DNA of 22,917 nt, from positions 1-22,917 of the forward strand of contig CAYUWF010000031.1 of the NCBI GenBank assembly GCA_964448245.1. Reading direction: 5' to 3'. Source of the stretch: DATEVL01 sp964448245 (GTDB taxonomy: Bacteria > Chloroflexota > Anaerolineae > Anaerolineales > E44-bin32). The position numbers and the translations under genes were made by a program. The notes below the pieces were generated by a model. That model did not search any database and was not told where the DNA came from. It worked only from the letters and a program-made list of their open reading frames with translations. Each line of letters begins with the position of its first letter. Positions within the stretch are counted from its first letter, which is position 1. Shown piece after piece: positions 8,006 through 15,540 of this stretch.

Positions 8006-8080
8006 TTCGGGGGAGGCGAGGCCGTCTTCTCCTTGCGGCGATTGCCACCCCACGCTACGCCTGTCCTGAGCGCAGCCAAG

Positions 8081-8124
8081 GGCGCCTCGCAATGACAACG
8101 GGGGGAAGGCGCCTCGCAATGACA
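8081..8124. repeat. Direct repeat of a TCATTGCGAGG-type dispersed element
   Basis: The 17-mer GGCGCCTCGCAATGACA occurs at 8081-8097 and again at 8108-8124 (period 27). Read on the minus strand each contains TGTCATTGCGAGG, the core of a widespread intergenic repeat, and the flanking CCTGAGCGCAGCCAAGGG at 8065-8082 belongs to the same kind of repeat. It fills the spacer between the SH3 lipoprotein gene and gyrA; no gene is present in 8006-8206. Confidence 0.55.
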
Positions 8125-8142
8125 TTCGGGCATGGGAACGAC

Positions 8143-8171
8143 GTAGGGGCGGGTTTCAAGCCCGCCCCTAC
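8143..8171. repeat. GTAGGGGCGGG palindromic repeat
   Basis: Arms GTAGGGGCGGG (8143-8153) and CCCGCCCCTAC (8161-8171) are perfectly complementary around a 7-base centre. This is a familiar dispersed palindrome in draft genomes, often mis-translated as GAGFKPAPT, which appears here in a spurious frame. It lies 35 bases beyond the stop of the SH3 lipoprotein gene but has no T tract, so I call it a repeat and not a terminator. Confidence 0.6.
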
Positions 8172-8206
8172 CTGTCCGAGGCTCAATCGCGCGTGCCGTC
8201 GCCAGG

Positions 8207-8899
8207 CTACGGGCAGGCGTAGGTGTTGTCGAGCCCGTCGTGGGTGATGTCGATGGTCCTGCCTTCGCGCAGCTCGGTGTTGAAGATCTTGGGATAGCCT
8301 TCGACGTTCTGGTCGTACCCCTCATAGATGCCGGGGTTGAACTGCTTCTTGTTGTCTGGAGCGTTGAACTGCTCGGGTAGCAGGACGTTCCCGGGTTGGA
8401 TCATGACCGGATGGAAGATGCAGTTGCGCAGGTAGGCCGGGACGGCCGGCTCGACGATCATCACCGGCGCGCCGGAGGGGTCGCCCTGAATCGAGGAGTA
8501 CTGGGACTCGCCGCTCACCCAGGCGGAGCTCCCGGGCTGGCCGGGGATCTCCAGGTAGAACCACTTGCCATCCTCGCTGCGGGCGGCAATCGTCCCCTGC
8601 TCACTGTTGCGAAGCACGGCCAGGATGTTGTAGCCGACGCCTGGCCCGCGCCGCATGTTCAGGTTGCCGCCGGACGCGAGCAGCGTCGCCGGAGGCAGCT
8701 CGGCCTGGGTCGGCTTATCGGCCGGCTGAGGCAGGGCGGTCGCGGTGGGCGGTGGAGCGGTCTCGGTCGGAGGCGGAGGGGGAGAGGCGGTCGGGGTGGG
8801 CGCGGCGGGCGCCGCCGGGCTACAGGCGAGGATCGCGGCGACCATCACCAGAAGCGCCGCCGAGAGTGGGGCAAGGCGGGGGTGAAGCGGGCGGTTCAC
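8207..8899 (-). CDS. SH3-domain (SH3b) lipoprotein of unknown function
   Basis: A 230-residue exported protein starting at GTG 8899 behind a perfect AAGGAGG ribosome site (8910-8904). Residues 1-26 form a lipoprotein signal ending ILAC (Cys26). A low-complexity Pro/Thr/Ala linker runs to about 66. Residues 78-135 look like a bacterial SH3 domain: LNMRRGPGVGYNILAVL, then GKWFYLEIP and AWVSGE. Such domains often bind cell-wall or other surface ligands. The last 95 residues (about 136-230) contain two cysteines, C160 and C229, that could pair, and show no motif I recognise. It stands alone upstream of gyrA on the same strand, separated by 260 bases of repeats, and is divergent from nusA. Its specific role is unknown. 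Confidence 0.85.
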   Translation of the reverse strand: MNRPLHPRLAPLSAALLVMVAAILACSPAAPAAPTPTASPPPPPTETAPPPTATALPQPADKPTQAELPPATLLASGGNLNMRRGPGVGYNILAVLRNSEQGTIAARSEDGKWFYLEIPGQPGSSAWVSGESQYSSIQGDPSGAPVMIVEPAVPAYLRNCIFHPVMIQPGNVLLPEQFNAPDNKKQFNPGIYEGYDQNVEGYPKIFNTELREGRTIDITHDGLDNTYACP

Positions 8900-8940
8900 G
8901 TCTCCTCCTTGGTCCAGCGAAAGACAACCAGAGTGGGCTG

Positions 8941-8946
8941 AATATA
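8941..8946 (-). promoter_or_regulatory. Candidate -10 element for the SH3 lipoprotein gene
   Basis: On the minus strand TATATT (8946-8941, 5 of 6 to consensus) lies 41 bases before the GTG start in a locally A+T-rich spot. No convincing -35 is seen at the right distance. Confidence 0.35.
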
Positions 8947-8982
8947 CACCGGAACGGATGTCCGGGGGCTGCCGGCCCGGCC

Positions 8983-9011
8983 TTGCGGGCTCCTTCCGGC
9001 TGTGTTAGACT
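8983..9011 (+). promoter_or_regulatory. Candidate promoter for the nusA operon
   Basis: TTGCGG (8983-8988) and TAGACT (9006-9011) are 17 bases apart, and TG precedes the -10 by one base, as in extended -10 promoters. The -35 is poor. An alternative -10, CATAAT (9070-9075), lies downstream of the leader hairpin but lacks a -35. Confidence 0.35.
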
Positions 9012-9042
9012 TATTTTCGCTTGTCCGATGGTTCGTTCTGCG

Positions 9043-9070
9043 GAAAAGTGGGCGTCCCCCACTTTTCTTC
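9043..9070 (+). terminator. Terminator-like hairpin in the nusA leader (possible attenuator)
   Basis: Arms GAAAAGTGGG (9043-9052) and CCCACTTTTC (9058-9067) form a perfect 10-bp stem around CGTCC, with the 3' arm running into TTTTCTTC. This has the layout of an intrinsic terminator. No plus-strand gene lies upstream, so it would act on transcripts from the candidate promoter at 8983-9011, before the nusA ATG 9130. Because the A and T runs flank the stem symmetrically it could also act on the minus strand, or be an ordinary palindromic repeat. Confidence 0.45.
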
Positions 9071-9129
9071 ATAATAGGGCCTGGGAACGGGCAAGACCCC
9101 CGAACGGGAAGGGTTGGAGTACAGGACGG

Positions 9130-11028
9130 ATGAAGAGCGAGTTTGCCCTGGCGTTCAACGAGATCAGCGAGCGTTTCGGCCTGCCGCGCGAGGTCGTCAT
9201 GGAGGCGGTCACTTCAGCCATGGCCTCGGCCTATCGGCGGGCGGTCAACGCCTCGGCGGCGCAGCAGGTCGAGGCGCGCATCGACGCCGAAACCGGCGAG
9301 GTGCACGTCTTCGCCGAGAAGGAGATTGTCGAGGGCGTCGAGAATCCCGACACCGAGACGGCGCTGGAAGACGCCCGCCAGGTCGACCCGCAGGCCGAGT
9401 TGGGCGGGATGGTAATGATCGATTCGACCCCGGCCGACTTCGGCCGTGTGGCGGCGCAGACGGCCAAGCAGGTCATCCTGCAGCGGCTGCGCGAGGCCGA
9501 GCGCGACGCTCAGTACGAGGAGTTCATCGAGCGCGAAGGCGACATGGTCCACGGGACGGTCCATTCGATCACCCCGCAGGCGGTGACGGTGGGGCTGGGC
9601 CGGGCCGAGGCGCTCTTGCCGCGCAACCAGCAGATCCCCGGCGAGCAGTTCCGCGTGCGCGACCGGATCCGGGTCTACGTGCTCGAGGTGCGCAAGTCGT
9701 CGCGCGGGCCGGTCATTGTCGTCTCGCGCACGCATCCGCACATGCTGCGCCGACTGCTGGAGATGGAAGTCCCCGAGATCGCCCAGGGGCTGGTCGAGAT
9801 CAAGGGCATCGCCCGCGAAGCCGGGCGGCGCGCCAAGGTGGCGGTGGCGGCGATGCGCGACGGGGTCGACCCGGTCGGCGCCTGCGTCGGGCTGCGCGGC
9901 GTGCGCATCCAGTCGATCGTGCGTGATCTGAACGACGAGAAGATCGACATCATTGAATGGAACCCGGACCTGGCGACGTTCATCCTCAAGGCGCTTTCGC
10001 CGGCGCGGGTCTCGGGGGTGTACCTCGACGAGGATCCCGAGCGCGGCAAGACGGCGCTCGTCGTTGTTCCCGACGACCAACTCAGCCTGGCGATCGGCCG
10101 GGCGGGTGTCAACGCCCGGCTGGCGGCGCGCCTGACCGGCTGGCGGATCGACATCAAGAGTCTGCCCGAGGCGGCCACCGAATCGCTAAACCGTCTCTCG
10201 ACCGGTGCCGACTTCGCCGAGATGGCGCAGCGCGAGGCGGAGACCGTCCCGGTGATCGAGGCCATCCTGGCCAAGAAGGCGGAGGCCCGGCCGTTGATGC
10301 CGGAAGAGTACCAGGTCCTGACGGCTTTCAACGATCGGGTGCAGCGCGCGGCGATGGAGAAGCGCCAGGCGATCCGGCTGGAGCAGGCGCGGCGCGTGGC
10401 CGAGGTGCGGGCGGGCATTGCGGACGGCGCGTACCAGACCGAGCTGGCGGCCACCGGACTGCCGGAGCGAATCCTGACAATCCTGACGGCGGCCGGGTTC
10501 ACCTACGCCGGTCCGGTGCTCGAGGCCTTGGGCCTGGACGAAAGCGCGATTCTCGGGCTGGAGGGCATCGGCCCGAAGTCGATCGAGGAGATCCGCGCGA
10601 CTCTGGGCGGATTTGCTTATCCGGAAATCGTGATCCCGGTCGAAGAGCCGCCGGTCGAAGTTGAGGCCCAAGCCGAACCGGGAACCGGGCCGGCGGAAGC
10701 GGTGGCCACGCCTGAGCTCACGCCGGAGCCCGTCCCGGCCGGGGCGGAGGGAACGGCGGAACCCGTGGCGCTCGAGGCGACGGCCGAGGCACCGGCCGAG
10801 GGTGCCGCCGGTCTGGAGAAGACCTTCGAGGCCATCGCCCAGGAGCTGGTGGTGGAGGCCGTCGAAGAGGAAGACGAAGAGAAGGACGATTCGGATCTGC
10901 CCGTGACGCATCGCAAGAAGAAGAAGGGGAAAAAGCCGGCGCGGCTGGTGGAATACGACCCGCTCACCGGACAGATGGTCGTCAGCCACCGCCATAAGCG
11001 GGGCGACGGCACATACGAAGAAGGATAG
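9130..11028 (+). CDS. nusA: Transcription termination/antitermination factor NusA with long C-terminal extension
   Basis: NusA binds RNA polymerase and nascent RNA and modulates pausing, termination and antitermination. Of 632 residues, 1-130 are the polymerase-binding domain, 135-200 the S1 domain (GDMVHGTVHSITPQAVTVGL), about 228-345 the two KH domains (GACVGLRGVRIQSIVRDL; LSLAIGRAGVNARLAARLTG). A further region, about 355-500, includes a helix-hairpin-helix-like segment (LGLEGIGPKSIEEI, 475-488). Then come an acidic Pro/Ala/Glu-rich stretch (503-590), a basic cluster HRKKKKGKK and a terminal LVEYDPLTGQMVVSHRHKRG. Many Gram-positive-type NusA proteins stop near 350-400 residues, so the last 250 are extra. 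ATG 9130 is preceded by GGAG at a 10-base spacing. First gene of the operon; rimP, its usual upstream partner, is absent here. Confidence 0.95.
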   Translation: MKSEFALAFNEISERFGLPREVVMEAVTSAMASAYRRAVNASAAQQVEARIDAETGEVHVFAEKEIVEGVENPDTETALEDARQVDPQAELGGMVMIDSTPADFGRVAAQTAKQVILQRLREAERDAQYEEFIEREGDMVHGTVHSITPQAVTVGLGRAEALLPRNQQIPGEQFRVRDRIRVYVLEVRKSSRGPVIVVSRTHPHMLRRLLEMEVPEIAQGLVEIKGIAREAGRRAKVAVAAMRDGVDPVGACVGLRGVRIQSIVRDLNDEKIDIIEWNPDLATFILKALSPARVSGVYLDEDPERGKTALVVVPDDQLSLAIGRAGVNARLAARLTGWRIDIKSLPEAATESLNRLSTGADFAEMAQREAETVPVIEAILAKKAEARPLMPEEYQVLTAFNDRVQRAAMEKRQAIRLEQARRVAEVRAGIADGAYQTELAATGLPERILTILTAAGFTYAGPVLEALGLDESAILGLEGIGPKSIEEIRATLGGFAYPEIVIPVEEPPVEVEAQAEPGTGPAEAVATPELTPEPVPAGAEGTAEPVALEATAEAPAEGAAGLEKTFEAIAQELVVEAVEEEDEEKDDSDLPVTHRKKKKGKKPARLVEYDPLTGQMVVSHRHKRGDGTYEEG

Positions 11029-11048
11029 ACCGCGGGGATCGATCGGCG

Positions 11049-11330
11049 GTGTCGCGCAAACCCAAGCGAACCCGACACGTCCCCCAGCGGACCTGTGTGG
11101 GCTGCCGGCAGGTGCTGCCGAAGCGCACGCTGCTCCGGATCGTGCGCGGCCCCGATGGCGTGCATGCGGACCCGACCGGAAAGGCCCCCGGCCGGGGCGC
11201 GTACGTGCATGACCAACGTTCGTGTTGGGAACCCGCCCTGCACGGCTCGCTGGCACGGGCCTTGAAAATCGAATTGACCCCGGAGGCGCGCCAGGAACTG
11301 CAGGGCGTCCTCGACGGGCTGCCCGAATGA
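11049..11330 (+). CDS. ylxR: YlxR family RNA-binding protein
   Basis: A small basic protein (93 residues) of the YlxR family, found between nusA and infB in many bacteria and regarded as nucleic-acid binding, with possible roles in translation or in regulating RNase P or transcription. Diagnostic residues are RTCVGCR (Cys16, Cys19), LLRIVRGPDG and DPTGKAPGRGAYVH, with Cys59 further on. The start is GTG 11049, 20 bases after the nusA stop, with no strong ribosome site, consistent with coupled translation. The L7Ae-like ylxQ gene that follows ylxR in Firmicutes is not present. Confidence 0.92.
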   Translation: MSRKPKRTRHVPQRTCVGCRQVLPKRTLLRIVRGPDGVHADPTGKAPGRGAYVHDQRSCWEPALHGSLARALKIELTPEARQELQGVLDGLPE

Positions 11331-11528
11331 GGCCTAGGCGGCCCGCACCAGTGTCCCCCTTGGCAAGGCCAGGCTCGCCCTGAGCCGGCGCCTCGAGTCG
11401 CAGCCCCGAGCCGCAGCCCCGAGCGGAGCGAGGGGGCAGCGAGGGGGCAGCCGAGGGGCCGGCCTCGGCGTTGAGCGCGCCGCGCGCTCGCTCTGCGCCG
11501 TTCGAGGGGCTGCAACCGGAGGTGCGAG
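11331..11528. repeat. Repeat-filled spacer between ylxR and infB
   Basis: These 198 bases contain no credible gene. They hold short GC-rich direct and inverted units: GCAGCCCCGAG twice (11400-11410, 11414-11424), GAGGGGGCAGC twice (11430-11440, 11441-11451 with slight variation), and the unit at 11417-11436 that nearly matches 2160-2179 in the leader of lipoprotein copy 2. The infB ribosome site GGAGG (11518-11522) lies at the end. Confidence 0.55.
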
Positions 11529-13322
11529 ATGAGCGACAACGTCGAGAAAGTGATCGAGATCCCGTCCAACATCAGCGTTCGCGATCTGGCCGAACGCATC
11601 CATGCCAGCCCGATTGACATCATCAAGCAGTTGATGGCCAACGGGGTCATGGCGAGCATCAACCAGCAGATCGATTACGACACCGCCGCCATCGTCATCG
11701 GCGAGTTCGGCTTCGAGGCCCGCCCGGTGGCGGCACCCGAGCCGACGGCGGAGGAACTGCAGCCGGCCGGGCCCTCCTGGCGCCAGTGGATCAGCGACGA
11801 GAACCCGGCGGACCTGGTCGATCGCCCGCCGGTGGTCACCATCCTGGGTCACGTCGACCACGGCAAGACGACCCTGCTCGACGTCATCCGCGAGACCAAC
11901 GTCGCCGGCGGCGAAGCCGGCGGGATCACGCAGCACATCGCGGCCTACCAAGTGCGGCACCGCGACCGCCTGATCACGTTTCTGGACACTCCCGGCCACG
12001 CCGCGTTCACCGCGATGCGTGCCCGCGGGGCCCAAGGGGCCGACATCGCCGTGCTGGTCGTCGCCGCCGACGACGGGGTGATGCCGCAGACGAAGGAAGC
12101 CCTGGCGCATGCCCGGGCCGCCCGCGTTCCGGTGCTGGTGGCGCTCAACAAGGTCGACCGGCCGAACGCCAACCCGGACCGGGTGAAGCAGCAGCTGGCC
12201 AACGAAGGCCTGAAGCCCGACGATTGGGGCGGCGACACGCTCATTGTCCCGGTCTCGGCCAAGCAGCGCCAGGGGATTCAAGATCTGTTGGAAGCGATTC
12301 TCCTGACGGCCGACGCCGTCAGCATCAAGGCCAATCCGAAGGGCAAGGTCTTCGGCAGCGTCATCGAGGCCGAAATCGACCGGACCAAGGGGGTCGTAGC
12401 CACGCTGCTGGTCCAGAGCGGGACCCTTCGGGTGGGGGACGCCATCGTGGCCGGCGGCTCGGAGGGCAGCCTGCGGGCGATGTTCGATTTCCAGGGCAAG
12501 CCGCTGGCCGAGGCGCCGCCTTCCACGCCGGTGTCGGTGCTCGGTCTCTCGGATCTTCCGGCGGCGGGCGAGGTCTTCCGCGTCGTCGAAAGCTCGCGCC
12601 AGGCGCGCAGCCTGGCGGCGGCGCACCGTTCCGAGGCGCAGGCGGCCCAGGTCCGGCCGCGCGGGGCGCGCAGCCTAGAGCAGGTCTTCGAGGCCTTCCA
12701 CGCCGGCGAGGCGCAGGAGCTGCGCCTGGTGGTCAAGGCCGATGTCCAGGGCTCGCTCGAACCGATCGTGTCGTCCCTCAAGGATCTGAGCGCCGGCGAC
12801 ATCCACGTCAACATCCTGCACGCCGCCACCGGGAACATCAGCGGCGACGACGTCATGCTGGCCTCGGCTTCGGAGGCGATCATTATCGGCTTCAGCGTCG
12901 CCGTCGACCCGGCGGTGCGGCGGACGGCCGAGGCCGAAGGCGTCGACATTCGCACCTACGACATCATCTATCGCCTGACGGAGGACATCGAAAAGGCGCT
13001 CAAGGGCATGCTCGAGCCGGAGAAGCGCAAGGTCGAACTCGGTCGAGCCGAGGTGCGGGCGGTCTTCCGCATCCCCAAGCTCGGCAACATCGCCGGCTGC
13101 TATGTGGTTAAGGGCGAGGCACGCCGCAACGCCTCGGCCCGCGTCGTGCGCGGCGGCGAGGTCGTTCACGAAGGTCCGATCAGCTCGCTGCGACACGTCA
13201 AGGACGACGTGCGCGAGATGCGCGAGGGATTCGAGTGCGGCATCGGCCTGCGCGGTTTCGACGAGCTCAAGGTGGGCGACATGCTCGAGATCTACACCGA
13301 AGAGGAAGTCCCGGCGGAGTAG
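11529..13322 (+). CDS. infB: Translation initiation factor IF-2 (short N-terminal form)
   Basis: GTPase that brings initiator fMet-tRNA to the 30S subunit and promotes subunit joining. 597 residues, much shorter than the E. coli protein (890), because only one IF2_N domain (about 8-60) and a 40-residue linker precede the G domain. GTPase motifs are G1 GHVDHGKT (107-114), G3 DTPGH (153-157), G4 NKVD (207-210) and G5 SAK (243-245). Domains II, III and the tRNA-binding C2 domain follow; the C terminus holds GLRGFDELKVGDMLEIY, typical of C2. ATG 11529 is preceded by GGAGG (11518-11522). It keeps its conserved place between ylxR and rbfA; rbfA begins six bases after its stop. Confidence 0.97.
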   Translation: MSDNVEKVIEIPSNISVRDLAERIHASPIDIIKQLMANGVMASINQQIDYDTAAIVIGEFGFEARPVAAPEPTAEELQPAGPSWRQWISDENPADLVDRPPVVTILGHVDHGKTTLLDVIRETNVAGGEAGGITQHIAAYQVRHRDRLITFLDTPGHAAFTAMRARGAQGADIAVLVVAADDGVMPQTKEALAHARAARVPVLVALNKVDRPNANPDRVKQQLANEGLKPDDWGGDTLIVPVSAKQRQGIQDLLEAILLTADAVSIKANPKGKVFGSVIEAEIDRTKGVVATLLVQSGTLRVGDAIVAGGSEGSLRAMFDFQGKPLAEAPPSTPVSVLGLSDLPAAGEVFRVVESSRQARSLAAAHRSEAQAAQVRPRGARSLEQVFEAFHAGEAQELRLVVKADVQGSLEPIVSSLKDLSAGDIHVNILHAATGNISGDDVMLASASEAIIIGFSVAVDPAVRRTAEAEGVDIRTYDIIYRLTEDIEKALKGMLEPEKRKVELGRAEVRAVFRIPKLGNIAGCYVVKGEARRNASARVVRGGEVVHEGPISSLRHVKDDVREMREGFECGIGLRGFDELKVGDMLEIYTEEEVPAE

Positions 13323-13328
13323 CGCGGC

Positions 13329-13688
13329 ATGCCCAGCGACGCGCGCGCCCGCCGGGTGGGCGACCGGATCCGCGAGGAACTGGCGGAGATTCTCCAGCGG
13401 GCGGTCCACGACCCGGGCCTGACGCTGGTCACCGTCACCGGCGTCGACGTCGACCGGGAATTCGGCTACGCCACGATCTTCGTCACCACCAGCGACCCGC
13501 AGCGGCGGACGGAGGTCCTGGCCGGGTTCGGGCGGGCGCGCGGATTCCTGCGCAGCGCCCTGGCGGCGCGCATTCCGCTGCGCTCGTTCCCCCAGCTCCG
13601 CTTCCGTTATGACACTTCGGTGGACGAAGGCGCACGCATCGAAGACCTGCTGAACGAGATCAAACGGGAAGAGCACCGTGGAACTTGA
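13329..13688 (+). CDS. rbfA: Ribosome-binding factor A
   Basis: Small KH-like protein (119 residues, normal length) that binds the immature 30S subunit and helps 16S rRNA 5'-end maturation. Typical features are the N-terminal RVGDRIREELAEIL, the central DPGLTLVTVTGVDVDREFGYATIF pattern seen across residues 28-51, and RIPLRSFPQLRFRYDTSVDEGARI near the end. ATG 13329 lies six bases after the infB stop; its own stop overlaps the next gene's start by 11 bases, so translation of the whole block is probably coupled. Confidence 0.95.
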   Translation: MPSDARARRVGDRIREELAEILQRAVHDPGLTLVTVTGVDVDREFGYATIFVTTSDPQRRTEVLAGFGRARGFLRSALAARIPLRSFPQLRFRYDTSVDEGARIEDLLNEIKREEHRGT

Positions 13689-14649
13689 GATCGAGCAGGC
13701 CCGTGCCCTGCTGGAGCGGGCGCGCCAGGTCGTTGTCGTCTCCCACGATCGACCCGACGGCGACGCCGTCGGGTCGATGCTCGGACTGGTCCTAGCGCTG
13801 CGTCGCCGCGGCCAGCGCGTCGTCCCGGTCCTCGCCGGCGGTCTGCCGCAGCGCTTCGGTTTCCTGCCCGGCGCGGCGGAGGTGACCACGGCCATCCCGG
13901 CCGAGGCCGATCTTCTGGTCACGGTGGACTGCGCCGAGCTGAGCCGGACGGGCATCCCCGCCGATAGGTTGCGGCGCCCGGCCGGGATCAACGTCGACCA
14001 CCATCCGACCAACACCGGTTTCGCCCACGTCAACCTGGTCGACCCCTCGGCCGCCTCGACCTCGCAAATCCTGTACTCGCTGTCGCCGGCCCTGGGCCTG
14101 CCCGTCGACCGCGATGTCGCCACGAATTACCTGGCCGGCCTGGTCAGCGACACGATCGGGTTTCGCACACCCAACGTCACCCCGGCCGTGTTGCGTCTGG
14201 CCGCCGAGCTGGAGGGACACGCCGAAAGCCTGGCGACGCTCTACGAGCTTCTGCTCAGCCGCAGGTCGTTTGCCTCCGCCCGCTATTGGGGCGCCGGCCT
14301 GAGCCGGCTCGAGAGGCGCGGTCCCGTCGTGTGGGTCGGCCTGACGTTGGAAGACCGGCTGGCGTCCGGCTACAGCGGCACGGACGATGCCGACCTGATC
14401 AACTTGCTGGGGACGATCGAGGGGGCCGAGATCTCCTTGGTCTTCATCGAGCAGGGAGGGGGGCAGGTCAAGGTCAGCTGGCGTTCGAAGAACGGCCTGG
14501 ACGTGGCGCGCCTGGCGCAACAGTTCGGAGGCGGGGGCCACGAGCCGGCGGCCGGCGCCAGCGTGGCCGGCGAAATGGAGCAGGTCGTCGAACGCGTCGT
14601 GCAGGCGACCCTCGACGCCGCTGAGGCCCAGGGGCCGGGCGCGGCGTGA
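13678..14649 (+). CDS. nrnA: DHH/DHHA1 phosphoesterase, NrnA-like oligoribonuclease / pAp phosphatase
   Basis: A cytoplasmic metal-dependent phosphoesterase of the DHH family; NrnA-type members degrade 2-5-nt RNA and dephosphorylate pAp. 323 residues with motif I SHDRPDGDAVGS (22-33), motif II VDCAEL (83-88), motif III NVDHH (105-109), the STSQ segment (127-130), motif IV with D158 in SDTIGF, and the DHHA1 substrate motif GGGGHEPAAG (284-293). All metal-binding residues appear intact. The GTG start at 13678 lies inside rbfA, and its TGA overlaps the truB start in a GTGA. An rbfA-nrnA-truB order is common outside the Proteobacteria. NrnA rather than a cyclic-di-AMP phosphodiesterase is favoured by length and by lack of membrane or GGDEF-like domains. 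Confidence 0.92.
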   Translation: MELEIEQARALLERARQVVVVSHDRPDGDAVGSMLGLVLALRRRGQRVVPVLAGGLPQRFGFLPGAAEVTTAIPAEADLLVTVDCAELSRTGIPADRLRRPAGINVDHHPTNTGFAHVNLVDPSAASTSQILYSLSPALGLPVDRDVATNYLAGLVSDTIGFRTPNVTPAVLRLAAELEGHAESLATLYELLLSRRSFASARYWGAGLSRLERRGPVVWVGLTLEDRLASGYSGTDDADLINLLGTIEGAEISLVFIEQGGGQVKVSWRSKNGLDVARLAQQFGGGGHEPAAGASVAGEMEQVVERVVQATLDAAEAQGPGAA

Positions 14650-15527
14650 AGGATTTCGGTCTGATCATCGTCGACAAGCCGGTCGGTCCGACCTCGCACC
14701 AGGTCGTGGACCTGGTGCGCCGGGGGACGGGCATCCGGAAGGTCGGCCACTCCGGCACGCTCGACCCGCGCGCCTCCGGCGTTCTGGTCCTATGTCTGGG
14801 GGCGGCCACGCGCCTGAGCGAGTATCTCTCCGGCACGTCCAAGGAGTACGAAGCCGTCGTGCGTTTCGGTGTCTCGACGCGCACGTTCGACGGCGACGGA
14901 GAGATCACCCACAGCTCCGGGCGGACGCCGACGCGCAGCGAGATCGAGCAGCGGCTGCCGGAGTTCCGGGGCGAGGTCGAGCAGCGGCCGCCTCCGTTCA
15001 GCGCCGTCAAGGTGCAGGGTCGCAAGGCGTACGAGCTCGCCCGCGCCGGCAACGACCCGGAGTTGCAACCGCGCACCGTCAACATCACCCGGCTGGAGCT
15101 GCGCTCCTACCAGCCGCCCGATCTCTCTCTGCGGGTCGAATGCTCGGCCGGCACCTACATCCGCTCGTTGGCGCACGATATGGGAGAACGGCTCGGCACC
15201 GGCGCGCACCTGGCCGGGTTGCGCCGGACACGCGCCGGTCCTTTCACCCTCGAGCAGGCCACGGCCTGGCCGATGCTCGAGGTGGGGATGATGACCGGGA
15301 AGTGGGAGCGCTATTTGCGGCCGGCGACGGATGCCCTGCCGGAGCTGGCGGCGGTCGTTGTTCCGCCGGAGGGCATCCAGGCGCTGCGATTCGGGCACCG
15401 TATCCCGGCGGCGCCGTCCTCGGCCGGGATGGCGAAGGCCGTCGACGAAGGCGGGGAGCTCGTGGCGATCCTCGAAGCCGTCGAAGACGGCTCGCAGTGG
15501 CATCCGCGCAAGGTGTTTCTCGGGTAG
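14646..15527 (+). CDS. truB: tRNA pseudouridine(55) synthase TruB
   Basis: Isomerises U55 to pseudouridine in the T loop of most tRNAs. 293 residues, normal length. The catalytic aspartate is D40 in GHSGTLDPRASGVL. KEYEAVVRFG (66-75), FSAVKVQGRKAYELAR (118-133) and GTYIRSLAHDMG (169-180) are the other TruB signatures, and a C-terminal domain (about 225-293) follows. The start GTG 14646 forms a GTGA overlap with the nrnA stop. The ribF start follows 13 bases after its stop. Confidence 0.96.
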   Translation: MKDFGLIIVDKPVGPTSHQVVDLVRRGTGIRKVGHSGTLDPRASGVLVLCLGAATRLSEYLSGTSKEYEAVVRFGVSTRTFDGDGEITHSSGRTPTRSEIEQRLPEFRGEVEQRPPPFSAVKVQGRKAYELARAGNDPELQPRTVNITRLELRSYQPPDLSLRVECSAGTYIRSLAHDMGERLGTGAHLAGLRRTRAGPFTLEQATAWPMLEVGMMTGKWERYLRPATDALPELAAVVVPPEGIQALRFGHRIPAAPSSAGMAKAVDEGGELVAILEAVEDGSQWHPRKVFLG

Positions 15528-15540
15528 ACGCGCCGTCGAG

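Noticed and set aside
8143..8171. Palindrome considered as a terminator of the SH3 lipoprotein gene
   Set aside because: Stem is strong but no T run follows on the minus strand, and the sequence is a common dispersed repeat.
8065..8171. Repeats considered as a CRISPR array
   Set aside because: Only two direct units, 10 bases apart, no spacer-sized intervals and no cas genes.
8002..8247. Small frames between gyrA and the SH3 lipoprotein, with GAGFKPAPT-like peptides
   Set aside because: These peptides are the well-known by-product of translating dispersed intergenic repeats.
11334..14123. Long minus-strand frames opposite infB, rbfA and nrnA
   Set aside because: Arg/Ala/Asp-rich shadow translations with no motif; the plus strand encodes well-conserved proteins throughout.
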